Shown here piece by piece: positions 55,301 to 64,000 of a DNA stretch of 64,000 nt. The notes under the pieces were generated by a model, which saw nothing but the letters and a program-made list of their open reading frames with translations, had not been told where the DNA came from and did no database searches. This DNA comes from Gavia stellata (Eukaryota; Chordata; Aves; Gaviiformes; Gaviidae): the NCBI RefSeq assembly GCF_030936135.1, contig NC_082600.1:18669943-18733942 (forward strand), read 5' to 3'. The position numbers and the translations under genes are program-made. The stretch's first letter is position 1, and every line of letters begins with the position of its first letter.

Positions 55301-58300
55301 TCGGTCAAATAAACACTACAAGCGACAGCCCTAAAGTATGCAAGAAAACAATCCTTTGTGCATGGTTAACTCCAACTACCTGCAGCTCTGTTCTCATCTG
55401 TTGTATTTGCCCCATTAGTTTTTGTATTTCTTCTCTCTGAGTGTCTCGCTCATGTCTCAGTTCTTCCAGTTCCATTGTGCTTGCAGTATTGCTATCCAGG
55501 CCTTCAATACCAGAGCCTTCTTTTAAGCTGTTTATCAACTTTTCTTTAGACTGAAATAATAAATCAATATATTATTTATTGCAGTATTTAACAAGTGCTC
55601 AACTAGAATATGCCAAAATTACTTTGGTCTAAAATTCAAATGTAGACACATAGTAAAAGAACTTTATCTGTTCTTTTAGCCAAGTTAATAATGACCCTAC
55701 ACATTTTAAAATCAAAATGCTTCCCTATTGATAATTTTCCTGACTTCCTGTATGCCATGAGACTGGATTTACTGAAAGCCTGTGCTATCTGAGGAAGACT
55801 ACAGCTTTTTTCTTTAGAAGTGCCTGGAATGTTAAACATGTCATGGATAACAATTTTGGCTTTCCAGCTACCGTAAGAGAGAAAATGGACACTAACAGAG
55901 ACTAAAGACAAAACTGACCCCCTTTCAGTCCATTCTTTCTCCTGCCAACAAAGCCAAATAAGAGCCAAGTACAGCAATAACTCTTCTGGGAAAGAGATGA
56001 ACCATTTCATTCAGAGTCAACCTAGTGTTAGCTTGACATTGACTTCTGATCTCATGCTTCTCCTATTTACCAAGAAAATTTAAAACCTGTCCTTGGATAT
56101 CAGACTAAATTAATTATTCCCAACAGACACCTTTCTCTTCAACATTTTGCTAACTTTTATAAATAAACAAGACTCAAATTGACCATGTTTGGATTTGGTA
56201 TCTTTGACAACTTAAGTAGCATAGAAGTCGGCACAAAATACCTAATTTTGCCATTGTTTATATAATGCTGATCAGGTGCAACCTTTCAGGATACATAAAA
56301 ATATTTTCTTTGGTTTACACATAAGTATCCATTATATGCTATGCTTCAGCCTCAAGCAGAATAGAGCAATATTCTTGACTCAAGAATACCGGGCGTGGAA
56401 GAAATTGTAGGTTACCTCTATTTATCTATCTGTCCAAGATTGGACTCTCAGATGTGGAACACACTGACAGATGTTGCACAATAAGTGCAATGATTCACTT
56501 GGATTTTTCTTTAAGCTCAGGACCTGAAATTCCATTTCAATTACTTAACTCAATTTGTAAACTTAAATTTACAAAATGCAGACTGGTAGCTGTTCCGTAT
56601 AGGTATCATTATAGATATGCCCTTAAATATATTACAGGTCACATGAAAAAACCCACAAATTAGACTATCAGAAGCATAACACCTTAAAAAAAGTCAGTGT
56701 ACAAATCAAACTGTATTTCTTTACAGAAATGCTTACTTGGAGTATGCGAGTAGCTTTCTGTTTATAGTCTGTCAGTTCCTGTTTTGCAGATTCTAGGTGG
56801 TTTTTAGTTACTTTGACTTGCTGCTGAAGCTCATCAGCTCGCCTCTTTTCATCTAAATACTTTCTTTCTGCTACAGTTATCCCTTCTGCCAAGTTCTGAC
56901 GTTCTGCTTCCATTTTACTTAAACGAGCCGCAAACTCATTCTATTAGCAATAAAGAAACAATACTTTGTGTTTAAATACAGTCTCAACTTTAACCTAGAA
57001 AGGAAAAAAGAAAGTTTAAAAGCAACTACACATGACACAACACTTCATATCTACCACTTCCAACTTAAAGGTGCATTAGTGCTGTGTGGAAAGAAATCCA
57101 AGTGCTAAATAATATCAGTAAAAATATGCATTTCTTTCCCTCACCAGAAACAGTGAGGGAATAACAATCTTCCTACTATTTACACTTATTTGGTAAACAA
57201 AAAGCAAGTTTTCCCCCAAAAAACTGTTATCAAATGTAGTCTGCCATATTTTGATGTACTTTAAAAAAAAAAAACAAAACACACAGACACTGATAAAGAT
57301 TTTCAAAGATGCTATTATACATAACAAAGGCCAAGCTAAGTGTGGAAAGCAGTCTCTAGCAATGATGTACTTAGATCTTTACCACAGAAGTTATCGTCCA
57401 GCTTAATATTCTTAAGACTACATATTAAAATTGTCTAACAATTTGTTGTGTAACAACATGGCATGGAAAATTAAACTGATTACTGATTAAGTTTTAAAAC
57501 ATGTTTTAATATTAAAGTTAGCATGAAAAAAACAGTAAAAATTATTAGCATTAATCCTCAGAAACTTTTAATCACGAAGCTTTCAAAATAATATATAAAA
57601 TGTAAACTAGCATCACAAGGATACTTAGTGCAGTAGTCAGCACATCCTTCCAAGCACTAAGTACCCTGAACAGGAACTGAAGTCAAGGGGAAGAGAAAGC
57701 AGTTGGAACCTCACAGATTTGATCTCAAAGGTAGAGTCTGAAACTCTTCCTTACTCTTCATGTCTAACCTGCATTTGTTTGTAACTTTCTTGCTCTCGCT
57801 TGAGTGCGGAGTCTGCATCACGTAGCCTCTCTTGAAGAGTCTGAAGGGCTTGATTTTGCAAACTGCTCCCTTCACTGTGGTCTTGTATTATCCTGAAAGA
57901 GTGACATACATATTAATTGAAAAATAAGAAATCTAGTGTGATTTTCAGGTATAAATATGACTACCTGGTTTTCACACCAGCTTTGAAAATTTACCCAGTG
58001 AATTGTTGAATATGGCTGGCTACAGGTGTAAGGCCTGGAGTTAATGACTCATGCATCTCCTCCCTGACCTATATTCTGCAGTATCCAATTGCCGGTTCAT
58101 AACCCAGTGCTGAGGTAAGTCAGAAAAGTCTTCATATTTGTGGATAAGAAAATGTATTTTCCAAGACAAAAACATTTTTCTTGAGATCTTCAGCTTCAGG
58201 CCTCTGACACAAACCTTTAAACAATACTTTATACAAAATGGATTCAATAATCAGGTGACAATTGCCCCTATTTAATACTCGTTTGCCCTGTTCCCACTGC

Positions 58301-61300
58301 CAGCTATGACATAGGGGGCTCAGAGCAAACTTTAATCCTCATATTTCAGATCGTGATACAATCCCTTTCCCCATTCCTTTAGTCATTTTTATTCTTAAAA
58401 AGAGACTAAATTATCTACCTTGATTTTTCAAACTTATTACTATTTGCAGAATTATGAAGTACGAAATTGTGAAGTACCGTGATTTTTCACTCTGCAATGC
58501 CTCCAAAGCTTCTGTCCGAGCACTTAAGAGCTGATCAGCTTCTTGCAACCGTACTTTCAGCACAGCTAGCTGTGAATCCTTGGCACCAACAGCTTCTGTC
58601 AGATCATCAACTCGAGCTCGAAGTTCTCTAACCATCCTGTCACTCTTTGAATGGTCAACATTCCACTTCTCAACCCTTTCCCGGGATTTGTTCAATTCTA
58701 CAAAATAAGAAGTTTCTCTGAAGTTTATAAAAGTAGGTATTGCAAGGTCTCGTAAATGGTCAGGATGCACACATGACACTTCTTGAAGAAAGAAATTAAA
58801 TACAACCAAGCTGAAGTAACACTGAAACTTTATGAGCTACCAAGAAGTAACAAATGCCAGACTGGCTGTCAAGAGCAACCCATAAAATTTTGCAGGTGAT
58901 CTCGAAACAGGCATTTCATTCTGTGTCACACTGCAGATGACAAATTTTACCTGCCCCACACTCTGCAATGGCCTATTGTTGAATATCCCTGTGTGAGCAA
59001 GACTTTGGAAACCTCTGCATAAAGCATCTAGTTGAACTCAATGTGACAATAAGCTCAACCTAAAAAACACTAGAAAAATAGACCAGTGTTGAAATAATGC
59101 CTGAATACTTACAAAAGCTTCTGTTTATAATCAAACACCACACATTAATCTTCCCTGGAAATTAAGGTTCTCTGGCTCATATGGTTACTTTGAAAAAAAT
59201 GCAGTCCCTCAGTTGTATGTCTTAGAGCAGGAGTTTGCTCAAGGTTTTATCATTTAAGTGTTTAATTTATATTCACATTTTTTATATTTGTCATTTCATT
59301 TGACTTTGAAAAAGCTAGTGAAGTCATACAAAAATACTAAATTATATATTTTTACTGTCATTTTCTAGGCACCAGAGATTATAGCCTACAGCCAGAAAGT
59401 AGTCAGATGCTTAAGTATTTAAAGGAATTTACTCATTTAAAAATAAGTATTTTGCAACAGCTGTTAAAATGCAGGAAAAGTATTTTAATACTGATAACAT
59501 TTGCTAATGCTGTTTTAATAAGATGTAAGTTTTGAAACTAACTTGATCGCATCGTTTTAATGAAAATTTGTGTTATCTTTGTAGTTGAACAAGCCTTTTA
59601 GTTTCTACCAGCTCTTTATTCTGAAACCAAGAATCATTTTGCTTGGTAAGCCATGCATGCAAATTTAACTAGAAAGATTTTATTATAATTAATAGAATAT
59701 ATTATATTCTATAATATATATTATATATATTATACATATTAGAATATATTATATTCTAATATATTATATTAGAATATAATATAATTCTATATTATATTTA
59801 TTATAATATAGAAATAGCACTGTCTTCTAGTTTACTAGCATTTTAGTAATATGTTACAGTTGAATTTCCAAACCACAGTACCTTCTTGTGTTTCTTTGGA
59901 CCTCTGAATTAATGAAGCCATTTCCTGATTTAAGGATTGCACTTCATTCCGCAGCAGCTGATTCTCCAGGCGAAGATTGGATAGCTCATGTGATTTGAAA
60001 TCCTCATTAGCTGAAATGCTAGGATTAGTTACTGCACTTAGTGATGAATCCTTCACACCATCCACTTGTGCTCCCAGTCCAGAATCTGAACTGTCTGGAG
60101 TTTCTGTACAGAGAGATGCAAGTTAGACCTTATATATGTATTTGTAAGTTGCCTTGATATAAACTGCAATTCCATGTTCTGTGTCAGTGCTTAAACGCAT
60201 GATATAAAAATAAAAAAAATTAAAACCCCATCAAAATAGCTTATATTGAAATGGAATATGGAGCTGCTTCTCCCAAGGGACTTGCACAAATAAGGACTAT
60301 TACGCAGTATACATATATCATGCAGCATTTTTGTCAATCCTGCAAGACAAGACATGACAAGTTATAAAAATTCTTATTACATTAATGTCAAATTTAAGAT
60401 TTCAAAACATTAATACTTTATTATGACTATGCTGCCCAGAGATGTCTTCAGAAGCTGACAGAGTAAAGGAAGAGATTAAATATACATAGCAACTAACCAG
60501 GGGAATTTTTAGTACAAGTTCATTCTGGTTTTCAATTAAGATTTTGATTTTGAGGATGTAAACTTTATTTTTAAAAATCTGTTCAGATGACTATACTTAG
60601 TCATTTTGGTATCAAACCTAAATATGTAACTCAGCCACACAGCTACATATTTCAGTTATCTTTATGTAAAAAAGCATTTTAAGAATAATTTCAGTCAAAA
60701 CATCATCTTATGATAATTCTGCATTAATAATTCTCTCAAAATATTTTTTCAAAAGCACTTTTACTATGAGAAATCGAGATGCAGTGATTTGAAGCAGAAG
60801 CATGACCTTTCTCTAATGAAAAAATGTAAGATAGATATACTCTGTCAAACTGTTAAAAGCTTTCTGCCAATACAAACTGTAATTCTCTAGATTATGGAAA
60901 CCAAAACATAGATTTTTATTTTTCTTTTTTTTAAATCTTAGAACCTCAGTGAGAACAGTAAGGGAATTCCTGGCAGTAGTCTGAAAAACAGTCCATCACA
61001 GGGAAGAACGAACCAACAGCCTGTCCCCATCATGCACAAACACACACAGAGCGTCCTAGATTAATGCTGTGAAGTTGATACATCCACTGTAAGAGTCTTG
61101 ATTCCAGCATGCAGGGAGTTGGAAGCTTTGCAGCAGTGTTAAGATAAAACAACATAGCATGCAATGAGCAAACAAGCGGGTGATCCAAAAATACTAGTTC
61201 TGAATTTAGTATGTCCCAGATGAATAACTGCTGAAAATCCAGGGGGACAGACTGCAACTAATTCCAAGTAAGACTGCAGTTTAACTGTCACAACATCATT

Positions 61301-63491
61301 TACTTCAGATTGTGATCACCAACCAATCTGCTCCACCTTCCTTGTTACCATTGCAACAGCCCCTACCACCCAGAGCCCAGGGAGCTAGGACAGACTATTA
61401 ATTCTGAACACCACCACACCAACAAGTAGCAGCGGTGACAGCAAGATTTCTTTCACATTTTCTCAAACCCCTTTCCTATTTCAACGGTTCTAAGTAGTGT
61501 GGTTTCCTTCCTTATCAAACAATTTATCCTCATTCCTTTGTCTGGAAAAATCAACAGATTAATAAAGCTAACGAAGCAAGAAATTAGCCATTTATAGCAC
61601 GTATTAGACTATATCCACGGCAATGTACAAAGTATAATGTTAATTGGTTTTTGTCTATAGCTAATGTATCATAAGCTACTTCAACAGATGCTATACAGAA
61701 CATTTAAATGATACACAGATATCTACACAATCAACTCTGAAACCAGTGTGCTCAAACTCTATGTTGTAATTGTCTGCTTCGTCATTTGGCAGCTCCACAA
61801 TGCAAACTCCACTCAAAAATCCTCAGAAGAAAATTCAACAGGCCACACTGAGCAAAACAAGTATGTTCCTCAAGCACCAATCAGCAAGGCCATATAGCCA
61901 GGTCTAACATATCTGAATTACTATTAGTAGTAGCAAACCTTACTCAAAAGTTACAGATCCAGAAATACAAGAATATTCACACCTTTGAAAATGATCCCTT
62001 TTTACATATAAAATTTTTTCAGCATACTTAATGTAGTAAGTAAAAAATTGGCATTTACAATGCTTTACACGCTCAAAGTACTGAACAAATAATAAAGTAT
62101 TCTAACTACATTATTAAGAAATAATATCACCATTTGCTTCAGTTTTATAGAATAAAAAACAGCAAAGTAGCACAGCAACAGCAAGGACTGAGTATAGATT
62201 GGACAGCCTGATAGAAAACACAAGTTCCTGACATTTCCCAGCCACATTCTCCTTTGCATTGACTTGAGAATAGCCCCAACTTTTGACCATCTGGCCTGGA
62301 AGCTCTCAGACGTCTGGATTTAGACTGCAGTAATGAACTACTACCGGCAAACCTGAAGGCTTTATCTATCTAGCTCTCTCATGCCTGTAGCTCTACAATA
62401 GCCTATCCACATCCAACTTCCCACGCTGCAGGACAAGCAAGTTTGACAGCTTACCCCTCTTCCATGGTGGAACAGAGAAAAACCTCCTATCACCTCACAT
62501 GGTGCATTGGGCAACAGCCAACACCATTTACCAGCCAGTGAAAGTTACTCACTGTCCTACGTGGCAACAACAGGTAACAGCCCCCGAGTGATCATACAAA
62601 TGCAGCAGCGCCTGTGTGTCTAAGTGTGGATGCATGGAGGCTGATGCAAGGTAAGGTCATAGCTCAGGCACGTCAAGGTAAGCAGTAGCAATGAGGTAGA
62701 CAGAGAACACAGAAGATTTAGGTATTAATTATACAGCTTGTCAAATTAGCATGGTATCTAAAATTATCCCAGTGATGAAAAAATGTTAAAGACCCTGCTG
62801 TACTCCACACATTTGACATAGTATTACCACTAAATGTTTCATGAATTGACAGTAAATCCATTACCTAGCCTTACCCTAGACATACTTGGGTTTTAAATAT
62901 CTCTAGGTTCAATACTATTTAACTACCATTGCCTTGGCTCCTGACGGAATTATCTTCAGTAGTTTTTGCACTCTGTGTACTGGTAGACACAGAACTAATG
63001 CTTGAAGTCCGAGAGTGATTTTGAAGAACAGGTGCCTTGCTCTTCTCTTTTTTAGAGTCCATCCTTCCGTTAGGCTCTTTCTCCGAGCTGTTGAGAAAAT
63101 CAAATAGCAACTCATCATCAGGTTCTGACTTTTTTCTTCTCACAAAATGTGAGGCAGCTCTGGGTGTGGAAACACTTTCTACTGGAGAAGCAACCTCTGA
63201 AGATGTCCTACGTGCTGGTTTAACATTTGCTGTTCCTGCTAGGATTGTGGCCTTTTGATGTTTGATATTATCAGCTGCTGAGGATATGTAGGCTGCTTTG
63301 GATGACGTCTGATATTTCAGTTCTCCAGTATGCTGGCGCAATTCAGAATATTCATTGGCAGAGTCCAAATTCTTATTATCATAAGCTGCGCTGCTTGCTG
63401 TGTCTTTTTTGCTCAGAGCTGATGCAGCTCCTTGATCAACTCTGTTGAGTAGATCCTCTGCCTTTCCAGCGAGATCAGCAAGCCAAGACAT
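46234..63491 (-). CDS. GOLGA5: golgin-84 (golgin subfamily A member 5), full coding span of 12 coding exons
   Basis: Golgin-84 is a tail-anchored coiled-coil protein on cis-Golgi and rim membranes. It binds RAB1 and helps tether vesicles and keep the Golgi ribbon intact (known from mammals). Coding exons on the minus strand, in transcript order: 63491-62927, 60103-59882, 58697-58478, 57892-57769, 56940-56737, 55550-55380, 54744-54616, 52640-52542, 50897-50672, 49417-49312, 48042-47979, 46314-46234. All introns have GT-AG ends and phases agree, giving 2,211 nt and 736 residues. The N-terminus MSWLADLAGKAEDLLNRVDQ, the motif KSEPDDELLFDFLNS (121-135), a heptad-rich coiled coil (about 212-640), and a C-terminal membrane segment (about 704-722) followed by a short lumenal tail all match the mammalian protein from memory. 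No frameshift or internal stop is seen. The non-coding first exon lies outside the window. Confidence 0.97.
47979..48042 (-). CDS. GOLGA5: GOLGA5 exon 12
   Basis: 64 nt, residues 689-710, phase 2 to phase 0. Encodes SIRLGIFLRRYPIARVFVII plus YM: a basic flank and the first part of the membrane anchor. Acceptor TTGTGTAG, donor ATG|GTGAGT. It is too short to stand out as an ORF and was placed by homology and splice sites. Confidence 0.95.
49312..49417 (-). CDS. GOLGA5: GOLGA5 exon 11
   Basis: 106 nt, residues 654-688, phase 1 to phase 2. Encodes RMRNVPVLFSDMDTNMAGMY and then GRVRKAASSIDQF, the conserved juxtamembrane region that links the coiled coil to the membrane segment. Acceptor CAAATAG, donor CAG|GTAAGA. 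Confidence 0.96.
50672..50897 (-). CDS. GOLGA5: GOLGA5 exon 10
   Basis: 226 nt, residues 579-653, phase 0 to phase 1. It covers the end of the coiled coil (ENRLHQLTETLIQKQTMLES, then LERLEQQLKAIQG) and a short Ser/Gly/Asn-rich linker ending in NMAGIDGAEG. Acceptor TTTTTTAG, donor AAG|GTAAAT. Confidence 0.96.
51900..52195 (+). mobile_element. ancient CR1/L3-type LINE 3' end, in GOLGA5 intron 9
   Basis: The stretch around 52095-52190, including GCCACTGTCCAAGACAGAAG and then TGGGCTAGATGGATCACTGA and a final CTTATGTTC, matches from memory the 3' end shared by old CR1/L3-like LINEs of amniotes. The part before it (from about 51965, GGATTAGATTGATTCAAGG) fits the same consensus, heavily mutated. 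It is inserted antisense to the host gene. Family assignment is from memory; RepeatMasker would name the subfamily. Confidence 0.6.
52304..52314 (+). repeat. C11 mononucleotide run
   Basis: Eleven consecutive C in GOLGA5 intron 9. Likely length-variable and prone to sequencing error. Confidence 0.9.
52542..52640 (-). CDS. GOLGA5: GOLGA5 exon 9
   Basis: 99 nt, 33 codons, residues 546-578, phase 0 on both sides. Translates to ERHYTEEELYRTKNTLQSRI followed by KDREEEIQKLRNQ. This is one of the most conserved stretches of golgin-84. Acceptor TTTTATAG, donor CAG|GTACTC. Confidence 0.95.
54616..54744 (-). CDS. GOLGA5: GOLGA5 exon 8
   Basis: 129 nt, 43 codons, residues 503-545, phase 0 on both sides. 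Begins DMEAQQVSEAESVREQLQDL and ends ELERQKQ, matching the corresponding human coiled-coil segment from memory with conservative changes. Acceptor CATTTCAG, donor CAG|GTAAGG. Confidence 0.95.
55380..55550 (-). CDS. GOLGA5: GOLGA5 exon 7
   Basis: 171 nt, 57 codons, residues 446-502, phase 0 on both sides. Begins SKEKLINSLKEGSGIEGLDS and continues into MELEELRHERDTQREEIQKL. The Gly/Ser-containing start interrupts the coiled coil (a likely hinge) before heptads resume. Acceptor TATTTCAG, donor CAG|GTAGTT. Confidence 0.96.
56737..56940 (-). CDS. GOLGA5: GOLGA5 exon 6
   Basis: 204 nt, exactly 68 codons, residues 378-445, phase 0 on both sides. Starts NEFAARLSKMEAERQNLAEG and ends ELTDYKQKATRILQ; this is continuous coiled coil. 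Acceptor GCTAATAG, donor CAA|GTAAGC. A whole-codon exon, so skipping it would keep the frame but break the coiled-coil register only if the heptad phase is not preserved (68 is not a multiple of 7). Confidence 0.96.
57769..57892 (-). CDS. GOLGA5: GOLGA5 exon 5
   Basis: 124 nt, residues 336-377, phase 2 to phase 0. Translation gives IIQDHSEGSSLQNQALQ followed by a coiled-coil run ending KREQESYKQMQ, which corresponds to the human segment recalled. Acceptor TCTTTCAG, donor CAG|GTTAGA. It contains no long open frame on its own, so it was found by reading the splice sites and translating between them. Confidence 0.95.
58478..58697 (-). CDS. GOLGA5: GOLGA5 exon 4
   Basis: 220 nt, residues 263-335, phase 1 to phase 2. 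Coiled-coil heptads with the family block KDSQLAVLKVRLQEADQLLS and the following ALEALQSEKSR are plain. Acceptor TTTTGTAG, donor ACG|GTACTT. The intron between this exon and the next is the shortest in the gene (585 nt). Confidence 0.96.
59679..59813. repeat. AT-only inverted-repeat tract in GOLGA5 intron 3
   Basis: About 135 bases made almost only of A and T. The near-palindrome TAGAATATATTATATTCTA occurs twice (about 59693 and 59740), followed by a related copy with ATAATATAATTC. Such tracts can fold into a hairpin or cruciform and are often length-variable. It lies about 70-200 bases downstream of the exon 3 donor on the transcribed strand. Confidence 0.85.
59882..60103 (-). CDS. GOLGA5: GOLGA5 exon 3
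   Basis: 222 nt, residues 189-262, entered in phase 1 and left in phase 1. It starts with an acidic and serine-rich stretch (ETPDSSDSG) and then enters the coiled coil at the highly conserved SHELSNLRLENQLLRNEVQS, which matches human golgin-84 from memory almost without change. Acceptor CTGTACAG, donor AAG|GTACTG. An AT-only inverted-repeat tract begins about 70 bases downstream of this donor. Confidence 0.96.
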
Positions 63492-63513
63492 GATGGATGT
63501 CTGTTGATAAGCT
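62927..63513 (-). CDS. GOLGA5: GOLGA5 exon 2 (first coding exon, with 22 nt of 5' UTR)
   Basis: Encodes residues 1-188 plus one base of codon 189. The ATG is at 63491-63489. An acceptor AG at 63515-63514 precedes a 22-nt 5' UTR piece (63492-63513), so a non-coding upstream exon is expected, as in mammals. The exon carries the conserved amphipathic-looking N-terminus, the basic-acidic block RRKKSEPDDELLFDFLNS (118-135) and a serine/threonine-rich, probably disordered stretch (about 136-188). The donor is ATG|GTAGTT, a weak match to consensus. Without splicing the frame would hit a stop four codons further on. Confidence 0.95.
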
Positions 63514-64000
63514 CTATAAAATTAAAATTTCAGGACCATATGCTGCAAAAGACATAGAATAGAATAATTATAACTCAGAGTGGTGTTGATAAGGCAAGAT
63601 GTATGGATTACCGAAACAATGGGTTTGTTAATCTATTAGTGCTGTAAGCATTTTAATACTTTTCTCCTACTCGTTTGGTATTTCGCTGTTTTGGTAACTG
63701 ATGGAAATAAACTGAATCAGTTTCTGAGGAAAACAGACAAAACCGAGGTTTAGCTATCAGACCGCCATATCTGTTTCTGCCATCGGCACCTGCTACATAG
63801 CGTCCAGCCTGCTAACCAATCTGCAACAATAATAAAGTCTACTTGCACCTGATAAAGCCAAACTCAGTTTGATGAGGACAAGCGGCCAGATGCTTACTGC
63901 TGGAACCGATAACAACAAAGTCTTAGGTGTTTGGCCTGCAGATTCATAATCTTGGTCAGGCAGACGAACTCCTCCCCAACAAACTTTGCAGCCTGCTGTC
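63514..64000 (-). other. GOLGA5: GOLGA5 intron 1 (part)
   Basis: Sequence upstream of the exon 2 acceptor. I see no CpG-rich stretch and no convincing exon or promoter here, so the first, non-coding exon and the promoter are placed beyond the window edge (inference from the acceptor just before the ATG exon). Confidence 0.6.

Noticed and set aside
1..64000. tRNA, rRNA, CRISPR array or prokaryotic operon
   Set aside because: Looked for and not seen. The spliced golgin gene and CR1 LINEs make this vertebrate nuclear DNA.

Overview
This is vertebrate nuclear DNA, most likely from a bird. One multi-exon protein gene with GT-AG introns occupies the right quarter. The other recognisable content is interspersed repeats dominated by CR1 LINEs, including two copies of a fairly young subfamily of the kind typical of bird genomes. 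I see no bacterial features, no Alu/L1-type mammalian repeats and no compact ORFs that look like prokaryotic genes. A crocodilian or turtle is a less likely alternative, because these lineages also carry CR1.

Layout. Positions 1 to about 45,800 are intergenic, with no coding exon that I can recognise. This stretch holds four pieces of CR1: an old antisense copy at about 16,985-17,420, a long old antisense copy at about 19,540-20,610, a younger sense copy at about 22,755-23,640 with an open frame for the C-terminal part of its reverse transcriptase protein, and a younger antisense copy at about 40,537-40,834. A further old antisense CR1 remnant lies at about 33,835-33,990. Three weak MIR-like SINE remnants, a (TTTTA)13 microsatellite at 36,046-36,110 and several small tandem duplications complete it. 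Several AT-rich, repeat-free stretches could be conserved regulatory DNA, but that needs an alignment.

From about 45,820 to the right edge the minus strand carries GOLGA5 (golgin-84), a Golgi-membrane coiled-coil tether. I could place all twelve coding exons between 63,491 (ATG) and 46,234 (end of the TAG stop). Every junction has GT-AG ends and matching phase. The joined frame is 2,211 nt, giving 736 residues, against 731 for the human protein as I recall it. The non-coding first exon and promoter lie beyond 64,000. The transcript runs right to left and should end near 46,000 or 45,810.

In human, the next gene downstream of GOLGA5 is CHGA. I found no CHGA exon in the 45 kb downstream here, but reading by eye could miss short exons. 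I found no new defence, mobile or biosynthetic system. The points most worth checking are the AT-rich inverted-repeat tract just downstream of the exon 3 donor of GOLGA5, the number of weak donor sites in that gene, and the unusually long survival of an ancient CR1 at 19.5-20.6 kb.
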